Below are positions 1 through 7,358 of a DNA stretch of 32,013 nucleotides, in pieces. The position numbers and the translations under genes are program-made. The notes under the pieces are model-generated. The model made no database searches. It had not been told where the DNA came from and was given only the letters and a program-made list of their open reading frames with translations. Source of the stretch: Hyphomicrobiales bacterium (GTDB lineage: Bacteria; Pseudomonadota; Alphaproteobacteria; Rhizobiales; Xanthobacteraceae); the NCBI GenBank assembly GCA_009377695.1, contig WHTP01000068.1, positions 1 through 32,013 of the forward strand. Reading direction: 5' to 3'. Position 1 is the stretch's first letter; each line of letters begins with the position of its first letter.

Positions 1-2
1 CG

Positions 3-218
3 ATCTTGGCGCTGCCGGACGTCATCGCGCTGGACCGGAAAAGAGTGCGTCAGCGTTTTGAGCAACGTTTCTCCGCGCTGCGCATGGCGAAGGACTATAT
101 CGACGTGTATCGCAGACTGCTTGGATCGTCGAAATCCGCTACCAGGGAGGAGCGGGAGACCCGACATCAATCGCTGGACATCATTTCCGCAAACAACGTC
201 AGGCCTCAAATTGCTTAG
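3..218 (+). CDS. Glycosyltransferase family 4-like protein, C-terminal end only
   Basis: The open frame enters from the left edge and ends at a TAG at 216-218, so only about 71 C-terminal residues are visible. The segment RFSALRMAKDYIDVYRRLL resembles the last helix of GT-B-fold family 4 glycosyltransferases, which commonly end in a 'RFs..rMa.dY..vY..ll' motif where the C-terminal helix crosses back to the N-terminal domain. About 30 less conserved residues follow. The donor-binding domain lies outside the window, so activity, substrate and intactness cannot be judged. A relic of an amylo-alpha-1,6-glucosidase follows directly, and such genes are often neighbours of glycosyltransferases in rhizobia. 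The assignment rests on one motif. Confidence 0.55.
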   Translation: MLALPDVIALDRKRVRQRFEQRFSALRMAKDYIDVYRRLLGSSKSATREERETRHQSLDIISANNVRPQIA

Positions 219-284
219 GCTGGAATCGACCGCGATCCCTGATCGAAGAGGTTCCGGACGCCCCCTTCTATATCCCGAGGACGG

Positions 285-468
285 GATCCCTCCACGCGGC
301 CCCGCCGGCCCAACATCGAAGCGGCACTGGGTGGAATCGACGGGCCGGGTGATTTCGACCGTGACGGCTTCGTCGAGTATCACCGCGCAAACGAAACCGG
401 CTTGGTCAACCAGGGCTGGAAGGATTCTCACGACACGATTTTCATGCAGATGGGTCACTCGCGCAGGG
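285..468 (+). pseudogene. Relic of amylo-alpha-1,6-glucosidase (glycogen-debranching-like), central fragment
   Basis: Reading from about 300 in the frame of position 351 gives a PNIEAAL stretch, then IDGPGDFDRDGFVEYHR and GLVNQGWKDSHDTIF. These are hallmark sequences of the catalytic (alpha/alpha)6 barrel of bacterial amylo-alpha-1,6-glucosidase family proteins. At 441-443 the frame slips by one base, because the expected continuation HADGSLAQG is read from 443 in the next frame. After that the similarity stops abruptly at about 468. Both ends of the protein are missing, roughly 60 residues remain of a family usually near 700, and no start codon or ribosome site belongs to it. It is a dead fragment. 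The identification comes from remembered family motifs, not a search. Confidence 0.6.
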
Positions 469-756
469 TTGTCCTGATGAGCGGCATGTATGACCTGTAT
501 CCGGTTCTACTCTCGTCGCGCAGCACCTATTCCACGTTACGGCGGAGGAGGCGGCGGCTCTCAGCCCGATGCGCCACTTGCATCGGATCACCTGTCCGGT
601 CGCCGTCGTCTCGGCTGATGAAGATAGTCCGGAGTTCGAGCGCCAATCGGCGGTCTTCGCCGCGCAAGCGCTGCTGTTGACCATCGCGCGCGTATGCCGC
701 CGGTCAAAGAGCTCACAACAGCAGCGCCGTTTCTTCACCTGCTCCCAGAATCAATC
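462..756 (+). pseudogene. Relic of arylformamidase-like alpha/beta hydrolase, C-terminal half
   Basis: From 462 the frame reads RRVVLMSGMYDLYPVLLSSRS. After a frame slip near 531 the frame of position 533 continues as HVTAEEAAALSPMRHLHRI, then CPVAVVSADEDSPEFERQS and FAAQAL. This order (SGMYDL.PV, ALSP.RHL, P..V..g..ES.EF.RQ) is that of the C-terminal half of kynurenine-formamidase-like alpha/beta hydrolases. The nucleophile-elbow half is absent and the expected final histidine region after about 680 is unrecognisable. The fragment is joined almost base to base to the amylo-glucosidase relic at 461-468, so the junction is itself a rearrangement scar. Not functional. Confidence 0.6.
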
Positions 757-758
757 AG

Positions 759-1897
759 TCACATTGCGCGCGGCGCCGCACGCGCGCCGAGCCGGTGCAG
801 GCGCGGCAATACTTCGGCGCAAAAGAATGGAAGCTCTTCGAGATAATTCACGCCCGACACCGCGATGCCGGTCAGCCCCGCCGAGGCGAGGTCGGTGAGC
901 TGCTTCGCCACCTGGTCGGGATCGCCGACAATCGAGAGCCCGCCCATCCCCTCGGTGTATTGCCGGCGCTTGAGATTGAACTCCTCCATCGGAACGGTCT
1001 GGGGCGTGATGTTCTTGATCGCGAGGATGCCGTCGACCGCGGTCCAGTCGGCGAGATCGACACTCCAATGCTGGTAGTAGTCCTGCGCTTCCTTCTGCGA
1101 CGGCTTGCAGGTGATGACACCGACGGTATAGACGCCGATCTCGCGGCCGAGGTCCCTGGCCGCCTTCTTCACGGTCGCGACCCGCTGCGCGGTCTCGTCG
1201 AGCGACACCCGCGATGGGCGCACGAAGAACGCATCGCAGTTGCGGATCGCGAACGCCTGCCCGGTCGCCGATGCACCGGCGTTCATGATCACCGGGCGCG
1301 CGCCGCCGTAGGGCTTTGGCTTGGCGCGGATACCCTTGAGCTTAAGAAACTTGCCGTTGAAATCGAAATCCTCGCGGTCCGACCACGCGAGCTTGACGGC
1401 GTCGATCCATTCCTGCGCGTAGTCGTAGCGCGCCTCATGCTCGCGCTGCTCGACGCCGAACATCTCGAACTCGCCCTCGTTCCAGCCGACGACGATGTTG
1501 AGGCCGAAGCGCCCTGCCCCATATGGTCTGCGGTGACCATCTTCTTCGCCGCGATGATCGGATTGAACAGCGGCGCGTGCACGGTGCCGAACACCGTGAT
1601 GCGCCTGGTCGATGCCAGCAAGCCCGCGGCCCAGTTGATGGTCTCGAGCGTCTCGCCTTGATAGTCGGTGTTGCCGCCGTAACCCTTCCAGCGGCCGATC
1701 GGCAGCAGGAAATCGATGCCGGCCTCGTCGGCCATGCGACCGAGCGCGAGATTCTCCGCCCAGCTTCCGGTCCAGCGCTCCGGCACGGTGGTCACGGCGC
1801 GCCCGGACGAGCAGTTCGGACCGAACAGCCCGATCTGCAGCGCGTTGCCGCCATACATCGCCATGCGCTGGCGCATGGATGCGGTCGCATCAGTCAT
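759..1897 (-). pseudogene. LLM-class flavin-dependent monooxygenase, interrupted by a single-base frameshift
   Basis: Read from ATG 1897, the N-terminal part (GNALQIGLFGPNCSSG, then GIDFLLPIGRWKGYGG and NPIIAAKKMVTADHMGQG) is typical of luciferase-like FMN monooxygenases near RutA and dimethylsulfone monooxygenase. At about 1510-1516 the frame is lost. One base added there would continue GQGRFGLNIVVGWNEGEFEM and the rest of the protein to the stop at 759-761. The span is 1139 nt, one short of a multiple of three, which fits a single deletion and an original protein of about 379 residues. All other regions look well conserved, so the break is recent or a sequencing error. It lies 24 nt downstream of the binding-protein gene and was probably the last gene of that operon. 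Known relatives use FMNH2 and O2 to oxidise small heteroatom or ring substrates; the substrate here is unknown. Confidence 0.8.
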
Positions 1898-1921
1898 TGA
1901 TCGCTTCGCCCATCCAAAATG

Positions 1922-2941
1922 TCATTGAGTCGCCAGCGCCTTGCGCACGCGACTGACGATCTCGGGCGGGGTCTTGGCAAGTTCGGCGACCAGCGCCTGC
2001 ATGGCCTCGCCCGTCATTGGCGAGAGCTCGAGCTGGAGCTTCCGCGCATCGGCGATGAAGGCCGGGTCCTTCATGGTCGCATCGAAGGCGCGCCGCAACG
2101 CGTGCACCCGCTCAGGCGGCACGTCTGGCGGCAGGAAATACGGCCGCGCATATTCCGTGCGCGCAAACAGGAGCCGCATCGCTGTCTTCTGGTCTTCAGT
2201 TTTTGCCAGGTCCATGACCAGCGGCACACCGGGCAGCTCCGGCGAGGGCCGCATGTTGTATTGCAGAATGAACTTGATCTTCTTCTCGTCGATCCACGGT
2301 TGCGAGAGTGTCTTGACCGAGGCGAGGCCGACGCCGGCATTGCCATGGATCTCGCCGCGCTCGATCGCGATGTTGATTTGCGGCGTGCCTTTGTAGCCGC
2401 GCACAAGCTTGAATTTGTACCCGAGCAGCTCGTTGAGCAGCAACGGGAAGTCGTTCATCGTGGTGCCCACCGTCGTGGAGCCGACGAGCACTTCCTTCGT
2501 TGCCACTTCCGTGATGTGCGATATCGGAGCCGTGTGCCAGAGGAACGCGACATAAGCTTCGCTCTGCAGGCTGCCCAGCCAGTTGAGCTTGGTCGCGTCG
2601 AACTGGGTGCCGGCAATGAGCAGAGGCGCGGTCGGAATGCCGTTGAGCGGCGCTGCGAGTACGGTCCCGTCCTTGGGGCCCTGATTGGCGAGCTGATTGG
2701 TCATCACCACGCCGCCGGCCGCCGGCAGATTCTGCACGATCATGGTCGGATGACCGGGGATGTGATTGACCATATGGCGCGCGAGCGCGCGCGCATAGAG
2801 GTCGTAGCCGCCGCCGACCGCCGAGCCGACCATCAGCCGGAGCTGCTTGCCCTTGTAGAAGGCGGTGACATCGTCCTGGGCAGAGGCTAACGCAGGGAAA
2901 AAAAGAAAAGCTGCAATCAATAAACGCGGATGAATCTTCAT
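1922..2941 (-). CDS. Bug/TTT-type periplasmic solute-binding protein
   Basis: A 339-residue protein starting with a Sec signal peptide (MKIHPRLLIAAFLFFPALASAQ, cut after ASA). The mature start DDVTAFYKGKQLRLMVG and the loop VGGGYDLYARALARHM, followed by HPTMIVQNLPAAGG, mark the 340-residue branch of the Bug family, whose members sit in the periplasm and usually bind carboxylates for TctAB-type transporters. PKDGT and the acidic ERGEIHGNAG segment are also shared with the other long Bug proteins in this window. A purine-rich GGGGAG lies about 8 nt before ATG 2941. It is placed between a maleate-isomerase-like gene and an LLM monooxygenase gene, so the ligand may be a carboxylate or a precursor handled by those enzymes. 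No tctA or tctB is nearby. Confidence 0.85.
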   Translation of the reverse strand: MKIHPRLLIAAFLFFPALASAQDDVTAFYKGKQLRLMVGSAVGGGYDLYARALARHMVNHIPGHPTMIVQNLPAAGGVVMTNQLANQGPKDGTVLAAPLNGIPTAPLLIAGTQFDATKLNWLGSLQSEAYVAFLWHTAPISHITEVATKEVLVGSTTVGTTMNDFPLLLNELLGYKFKLVRGYKGTPQINIAIERGEIHGNAGVGLASVKTLSQPWIDEKKIKFILQYNMRPSPELPGVPLVMDLAKTEDQKTAMRLLFARTEYARPYFLPPDVPPERVHALRRAFDATMKDPAFIADARKLQLELSPMTGEAMQALVAELAKTPPEIVSRVRKALATQ

Positions 2942-2957
2942 GCGAACGACTCCCCTT

Positions 2958-3064
2958 TGCCATCATCCCGAGATGGCCGGCGAAGCCGGCCTTCGAAGGA
3001 TGCACGGCCCAGTCGAGCCCGTCGCCCTTAAGGCCCGCGCTGCGCCTGCGCCCCAGGATGACGG
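2958..3064. repeat. REP-like palindromic repeat, diverged copy
   Basis: The left half (CATCATCCCGAGATGG, then the hairpin GGCCGGC-GAA-GCCGGCC at 2975-2991, then TTCGAAGGATG) matches the plan of the copy at 11604-11706. The right half ends CCCAGGATGACGGAT but is otherwise diverged. It fills the 124-nt gap between the isomerase and binding-protein genes. Confidence 0.7.
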
Positions 3065-3065
3065 A

Positions 3066-3827
3066 TCATGTCTTCGGCCGATGCTGTCGCGCACGTTGCG
3101 CCGCCGGCGCGGCATCCGCAATGGCGGCGGTTGCGAACAATCGTCCCGGGCAGCGGCGGCGGTCGCGCCAGCCGAGCTGCGCAAGCGCATCCCAGATGAC
3201 GGTCTGGTTGCTGGTGATGACCGGGCGACTGAGGCGCGCTTCCAGGTCGTCGATGATACTGAAAACGGAAATATTGGCGCAGCTCAGGAAATAGACGTCG
3301 GCGTCGGGATGCGCGGCTGCGATCGCGCGGTCGCGCCAGACCTCAGGCGGCGTCGCGCAATAGGCGTCGCTACCGGGAAGCTCGTAACCCTTGGCATAGA
3401 TGACGTCGTAGCCCGTCTCGTTGAGGAAGTCCGCCTCATGATCAGTGACCGCCTGGCTATAAGGCGTGACCAAGACGATCTTGCGGGCGCCGAGCGCATC
3501 GAGCGCGCGCCGGATCGCGGTCGCCGTCGTGGTGGCGTGCCGCGCGCCCGAACCCTTCACCGCATCGATGATGCGTGCCTCACCGTCCTGCCCCTCCTCC
3601 ATCGAATTGGCGGTGCAGTGAAATGCCACCACGTCGCATTTGGCGTCTGCGAGTGTGCGGCTCGCTTCCTCGATGCGCGGAATGAGTTGGTCGTGCCCCA
3701 TCCGATTCGGCCCGGTCATGCGCAGCCGCGTAACGTGTGGAAAAACGCCGTCGGGAAAGGCGCGCACCATCTCCTGTTCGACCATGCGGTTCGATGACGG
3801 AATGATCAGGCCGACGCGTGCGTTCAT
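3066..3827 (-). CDS. Maleate isomerase / arylmalonate decarboxylase-like protein (Asp/Glu racemase superfamily)
   Basis: A 253-residue protein starting at ATG 3827 (MNARVGLIIPSSNRMVEQEM), with GAGAG-type purines upstream. An upstream ATG at 3869 in frame has no support. GLIIPSSN is the usual N-terminal strand and substrate loop. The two conserved cysteine sites are visible, in VVAFHCTANSMEEG (about residue 70) and YFLSCANIS (about residue 185). Members of this superfamily use the paired cysteines to isomerise maleate to fumarate or to decarboxylate arylmalonates. The C-terminal tail after PGRLF is about 20 residues longer than usual and rich in Ala and Arg, and may have been altered next to the repeat. 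It lies first in the operon with the Bug protein and the LLM monooxygenase. The exact substrate cannot be told from sequence. Confidence 0.75.
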   Translation of the reverse strand: MNARVGLIIPSSNRMVEQEMVRAFPDGVFPHVTRLRMTGPNRMGHDQLIPRIEEASRTLADAKCDVVAFHCTANSMEEGQDGEARIIDAVKGSGARHATTTATAIRRALDALGARKIVLVTPYSQAVTDHEADFLNETGYDVIYAKGYELPGSDAYCATPPEVWRDRAIAAAHPDADVYFLSCANISVFSIIDDLEARLSRPVITSNQTVIWDALAQLGWRDRRRCPGRLFATAAIADAAPAAQRARQHRPKT

Positions 3828-4000
3828 CTGTCGCTTCTCTCCCGGTGGAACCTGCAGCATGTTCCACATTGTTCCCGCGGGGCGGGCTCGTTGCCCGGTA
3901 TGGCATCACCTCCGCGATTTGACCGACGATGTTAAAGGAGCAATGGCGCCGTGTCACAGCGGCACCCCGCGCCCAAACGGGCCGCTCGCGCCACTGTGAC

Positions 4001-4014
4001 TGAACGAGTGTTCA
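4001..4014. promoter_or_regulatory. Perfect dyad upstream of the OmpA-family gene
   Basis: TGAAC-GAGT-GTTCA is a perfect 5-bp dyad about 100 nt before the start codon at 4111, followed at 4021 by TTGACT, a fair -35 box without a convincing -10 at normal spacing. It lies in the 283-nt gap 3828-4110 between two divergent genes, where nothing else is evident. It could be an operator; no protein can be assigned. Confidence 0.25.
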
Positions 4015-4110
4015 TAAGGCTTGACTCGGGCGCAAAAACCTATTCCGGCCGCAATATTTCGCTAACGGTCAACATTGTTCGATTGCTGCAGACGTCCAAG
4101 AGGAGGCTGA

Positions 4111-5898
4111 ATGCCTGAATTGACTATGAGGCTCGTAACCGCCGTTGTCGCCACCACCTTCGTTTCGGCGATTGCATTGCCGCATATCGTCCGCGCCCAT
4201 GACGCGACCGAGACTGGCCGGATCATCGTTGCCCAGAAGGAAGATCCCAAGAAAAAGGGACCACCCGGAAGGGCAGCACCTCCGGCTCGAAAGGCACCGC
4301 CGCCACAGAAGGCGCCGCCCCCTCCTTCGCGGAAGCAGGGGCAGCCGCCGTCGCAGCCCAAAGTGCAGCAGCAGACTCAGCCTAAGCAGCAGCAGCCGAA
4401 GGTGCGGCAGCAGACCCAGCCCAAGGTGCAGCCGCAGCCAAGGGGGCAACAGCAGACCCAGCCCAAGCTGGCGCCGGAACCGAAGGTGCAGCGGGGCCAG
4501 TCCAAGACACCTGCGCGCCCGGAGCCGAAGACGGTCCAGCCGCAACAGAAGATTGCTCCGAAGCAATTCGAGAAGAAGGATGTCGGGCAGCCGAAGGTTG
4601 GTCCCACAACGCCCAGGACCGTCGAGCCGCAGCGCAAGCTTGCGCCAAGGCAGGAGCAGAAGGCGGTCGATCAGCCCAAGCTCGCGCCCAAGGAGGCACC
4701 GAAGACGGTCACGCCGCAGCAGAAGCCTGGCACGAAGCAGTTCGACAAGAAGGATGTGCAGCAAACCCGACCAGGCCAGCCTGGACAACCTGGACGACCG
4801 GGCCAGCCTGGACAAGCCGTTCAACCGGGACAGGCGGTGCAGCCCGGACGACCGGGCCAGCCTGGACAGGCCGTCCGACCCGGACGCGCTGCCCAGCCTC
4901 AACCCAAACTCCCGCCGCAGACCTTCGGCAAGCCGAAAGAGCGGCCGCCTGCCGCCAGGGTCCGCAGCGTCAACGAGCTCAAAGGCAAGCGCAAGGAAGA
5001 GCGTGAAGGCAACCGGGTCGTCATCCGCGAGCCTGGCAACCGCACGATCATCCGCGAGAACAACCGTCTCATCATCCGTCACGACGAAAGCGAACGCATG
5101 CGCCGCTGGGGCAATGCGCGCTTCGAAACTCGTGGTAATGAACGGCACACAATCGTCCGCCGTGGCGGCTACGACGTCATCACCATCACGGATCCCCGGG
5201 GCCATATGCTGCGGCGCTACCGCCGCTTCCCCGACGGGCGCGAATACTTGCTGATCGACAATCGTCGCCGCGGCCCCGGTGTCGGCGCTCTGGTTGCGGG
5301 TGCCGTCGTGCTCGGCCTCGCCGCCCCCGTGATCGCGATGCCGCGCGAGCGCTACATCGTCGACATGGGGAGCGCCCCGCCGTCGTACCTCTACGAGGCG
5401 CTCGACGCACCGCCTGTTATGGCCATGGAGCGTCCCTATTCGCTCGATGAGATCCGCGACAATGTCGAGCTGCGCGACCGCGTGCGCAGCGTCGACATCA
5501 ACACCATCAACTTCTCGAGCGGCTCGTGGGAGATCTCACCGGATCAGATCCCGCAACTGCAGGCGCTTGCGGACGCGATGCAGAAAGTCATCGGCGAGAA
5601 CCCCTCGACGGTGTTCATGCTCGAAGGTCATACCGACGCGGTCGGCGCGCCGGAGGACAATATATCGCTCTCCGACCACCGCGCGGAAGCGGTCGCGGAA
5701 GTCCTGACGTCGAACTTCAACATCCCGCCGGAAAACCTGGTGACACAGGGTTATGGCGAGCAGCACCTGCGCGTGCGGACCGAGGGACCCAGCCGCGAAA
5801 ATCGGCGGGTGCAGGTGCGCAACATCACCGGGCTGATGGCCGGACAAGGCGACGCCGCTGGCGGTGAACCACCCCCGGGAGGTGAGCCGCCGGGCTAA
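4111..5898 (+). CDS. OmpA-family envelope protein with Pro/Gln/Lys-rich repeat region
   Basis: A 595-residue protein with a strong ribosome site (AAGAGGAGG, about 5 nt before ATG 4111) and a signal peptide ending near ALPHIVRA. Residues about 45-290 are low complexity and basic: QQTQPK-type repeats, three exact-length 29-residue units starting at residues 139, 168 and 197, then a collagen-like GQPGRPGQ stretch (about 220-265). A charged segment with paired VIREPGNRTIIRENNR motifs follows, then a hydrophobic stretch (about 390-410). The OmpA C-terminal domain spans about 461-575, with INFSSGSWEI, the peptidoglycan-binding GHTDAVG and ISLSDHRAEAV. The domain should anchor the protein to peptidoglycan; the basic region probably spans the periplasm or contacts polyanions. 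It is a single-gene unit with its own terminator. Confidence 0.88.
   Translation: MPELTMRLVTAVVATTFVSAIALPHIVRAHDATETGRIIVAQKEDPKKKGPPGRAAPPARKAPPPQKAPPPPSRKQGQPPSQPKVQQQTQPKQQQPKVRQQTQPKVQPQPRGQQQTQPKLAPEPKVQRGQSKTPARPEPKTVQPQQKIAPKQFEKKDVGQPKVGPTTPRTVEPQRKLAPRQEQKAVDQPKLAPKEAPKTVTPQQKPGTKQFDKKDVQQTRPGQPGQPGRPGQPGQAVQPGQAVQPGRPGQPGQAVRPGRAAQPQPKLPPQTFGKPKERPPAARVRSVNELKGKRKEEREGNRVVIREPGNRTIIRENNRLIIRHDESERMRRWGNARFETRGNERHTIVRRGGYDVITITDPRGHMLRRYRRFPDGREYLLIDNRRRGPGVGALVAGAVVLGLAAPVIAMPRERYIVDMGSAPPSYLYEALDAPPVMAMERPYSLDEIRDNVELRDRVRSVDINTINFSSGSWEISPDQIPQLQALADAMQKVIGENPSTVFMLEGHTDAVGAPEDNISLSDHRAEAVAEVLTSNFNIPPENLVTQGYGEQHLRVRTEGPSRENRRVQVRNITGLMAGQGDAAGGEPPPGGEPPG
4525..4785 (+). repeat. 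Three tandem 87-bp coding repeats
   Basis: Units begin at 4525, 4612 and 4699, exactly 87 bp apart, and encode 29-residue modules starting PKTVQPQQK, PRTVEPQRK and PKTVTPQQK. The first and third share KQFEKKDV/KQFDKKDV at the same offset. The bases have diverged while the length is kept, pointing to an old in-frame duplication inside the OmpA-family gene. Confidence 0.75.
4768..4890 (+). repeat. Collagen-like GQPG-coding repeat
   Basis: Short units related to CGACCGGGCCAGCCTGGACA recur about every 18-33 bp and encode GQPGRPGQPGQAVQPG-type sequence. Such tracts are prone to slippage, so length variation between strains is likely. Confidence 0.6.
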
Positions 5899-5924
5899 GG
5901 TCTGCAACACCGCACATCAACATG

Positions 5925-5961
5925 ATCATGCCCGGCCTTCGTGCCGGGCATGATTTTTTTT
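5925..5961 (+). terminator. Rho-independent terminator after the OmpA-family gene
   Basis: A perfect 12-bp inverted repeat (ATCATGCCCGGC at 5925-5936, GCCGGGCATGAT at 5943-5954) with a 6-nt loop is followed by eight Ts (5954-5961). It starts 27 nt after the stop codon. Confidence 0.92.
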
Positions 5962-5991
5962 ATGTTGCCTCGGACTGGCTCTCCCCTCCGC

Positions 5992-6056
5992 TCATTCCCG
6001 CGCAAGCGGGAATCCAGAAATCTTTCTTAGCCTGGGTCCCCGCTTTCGCGGGGACG
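5992..6056. repeat. Double short hairpin repeat
   Basis: Two adjacent palindromes, ATTCCCGCGCAAGCGGGAAT (5994-6013) and GTCCCCGCTTTCGCGGGGAC (6035-6054), lie between the convergent OmpA-family and MetE-like genes. This pair is a common intergenic repeat in Bradyrhizobium-type genomes and may also help stop transcription from the minus strand. Confidence 0.65.
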
Positions 6057-6066
6057 AGCGAACTCG

Positions 6067-7209
6067 TCAGCCCCACAACTGCTTGCTAGCGATGGCCGCG
6101 CCTTCGCTGAGCGACTTGAACTTCTCCCACACGATACTCGGGTGGATTTCCTTCGAGCCCGCGAACGTCGCGAAGCCGCAGTCCGAGCCCGCGATCACGT
6201 TCTCGCGCCCGACCACCTTGGCGTAGCGGCCGATGCGTTCCGCCACCAACTCCGGGTGCTCGACCAGAATGGTCGAATGCGAGATCACGCCCGGGATCAG
6301 GACCGAGTCCTTCGGCAGCTTCGCTGTCTCCCACACCTTCCATTCGTGCTCATGGCGCGGATTGGCGGCCTCGAACGAATAGGCACCAGCGCGAATGCCG
6401 AGGATCATGTCGATGCAGTCCTTGAGCTGCATATCGTGGATGCGCGGCCCCATATTGATGCTGTAGCAGGTGTGGAACCGGATCTTCTCGGTCGGGATGT
6501 CGCGCAGTGCGTGATTAACCGCCGCGATCCGCGGTCCCGCCCATCTCTGGCAATCGGCGACGGTGACGTCCGGCTTCAGCGCATAATAGGAGACGAGCCG
6601 AGGATCGTCGATCTGCACCAGGAAGCCGGCGGCGACGATCGCCTTATATTCCTCCGCCAGCGCGTCGGCGATGGCGAACAGAAACTCCTCCTCGGTTTTG
6701 TAGTAGGCGTTCTTGTGCCGGTCCTCGACGTTCGACGGCGAGATTGCCGGCATGAACGCTTCTTCCGGCTTCGCCTTGCCGAGCGCGGCCTTGAAGTTCT
6801 CGATGTCGCGCTTGATCAGGTGGTGGCCCTTGTAGTGGATCGGCCCGGTGCAGATCATGTTCGGCGGCCGCGGCGGTCCGGCATTGGCCGGCGAGTTGTA
6901 GTAGTTCGGAAAGGCCAGCGCTTCGCGCGACGTGGACCACTGATTGGTGATGCCCCCGGTCTTGTCGATCTCGAAGCCACCCAATCGCTCGTTGATATAG
7001 GTCACAAAGCTTGGCTTCGAGTATTCGCCATCGTCGACGACGTCGATGCCGAGCTCGACCTGCTTGTTCACGACCTCTGCGACGGCCGAGCGCAGGCGCT
7101 GCTCATAGGCCTTCGGATCGGATGCCCCGTCCTTCATCTCGAGGAGATCGGGCGGCCGCGGCAAGCTGCCGACATGGGTGGTGAGAATGCGATTGGTGCT
7201 TTTTTTCAT
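6067..7209 (-). CDS. MetE-like (cobalamin-independent methionine synthase II family) methyltransferase
   Basis: A 380-residue protein starting at ATG 7209 (MKKSTNRILTTHVGSLPRPP) with GGGAGG about 11 nt upstream. An upstream in-frame ATG at 7335 lacks support. HVGSLPRP and VDDGEYSKPSF are hallmarks of the stand-alone C-terminal MetE-like family. The zinc-site pattern is present: H246-T-C248, a glutamate in the SFEAANPRHEHEW region, and C344 in AGSDCGFAT. The polyglutamate-folate-binding N-terminal half of true MetE is absent, which is normal for this family. Such proteins move methyl or alkyl groups between thiols and other donors, often in catabolic operons rather than methionine synthesis. 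It is divergent from a Bug binding protein, with 149 nt between the start codons, so a shared control region is likely. Confidence 0.85.
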   Translation of the reverse strand: MKKSTNRILTTHVGSLPRPPDLLEMKDGASDPKAYEQRLRSAVAEVVNKQVELGIDVVDDGEYSKPSFVTYINERLGGFEIDKTGGITNQWSTSREALAFPNYYNSPANAGPPRPPNMICTGPIHYKGHHLIKRDIENFKAALGKAKPEEAFMPAISPSNVEDRHKNAYYKTEEEFLFAIADALAEEYKAIVAAGFLVQIDDPRLVSYYALKPDVTVADCQRWAGPRIAAVNHALRDIPTEKIRFHTCYSINMGPRIHDMQLKDCIDMILGIRAGAYSFEAANPRHEHEWKVWETAKLPKDSVLIPGVISHSTILVEHPELVAERIGRYAKVVGRENVIAGSDCGFATFAGSKEIHPSIVWEKFKSLSEGAAIASKQLWG

Positions 7210-7358
7210 ACGATCACGCCTCCCTTTCACGCGAGTACGATAGCCGAGCATCGCTGAACTACAAGCGTGCTCCGCTGACGCATCCGCACGACGGTGGGAC
7301 GCATTCCACGGTGGGCGCGGATGGCTTACCATCACGAGACATAACAGGGAGGAACGTC

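Noticed and set aside
4001-4014. LexA/SOS box
   Set aside because: GAAC-N4-GTTC is the Gram-positive form; the expected alphaproteobacterial box is a GTTC-N7-GTTC direct repeat.
4069-5205. Long minus-strand open frame (about 378 codons) opposite the OmpA-family gene
   Set aside because: It is antisense to a protein with signal peptide, ribosome site and OmpA domain; it is Leu/Arg/Gly-rich by reverse reading of the Pro/Gln/Lys repeats and has no recognisable motif.
6142-7257. Long plus-strand open frame (about 371 codons) opposite the MetE-like gene
   Set aside because: Arg/Asp/Val-rich product typical of GC-driven antisense frames; the minus strand has the zinc-site motifs and a good ribosome site.
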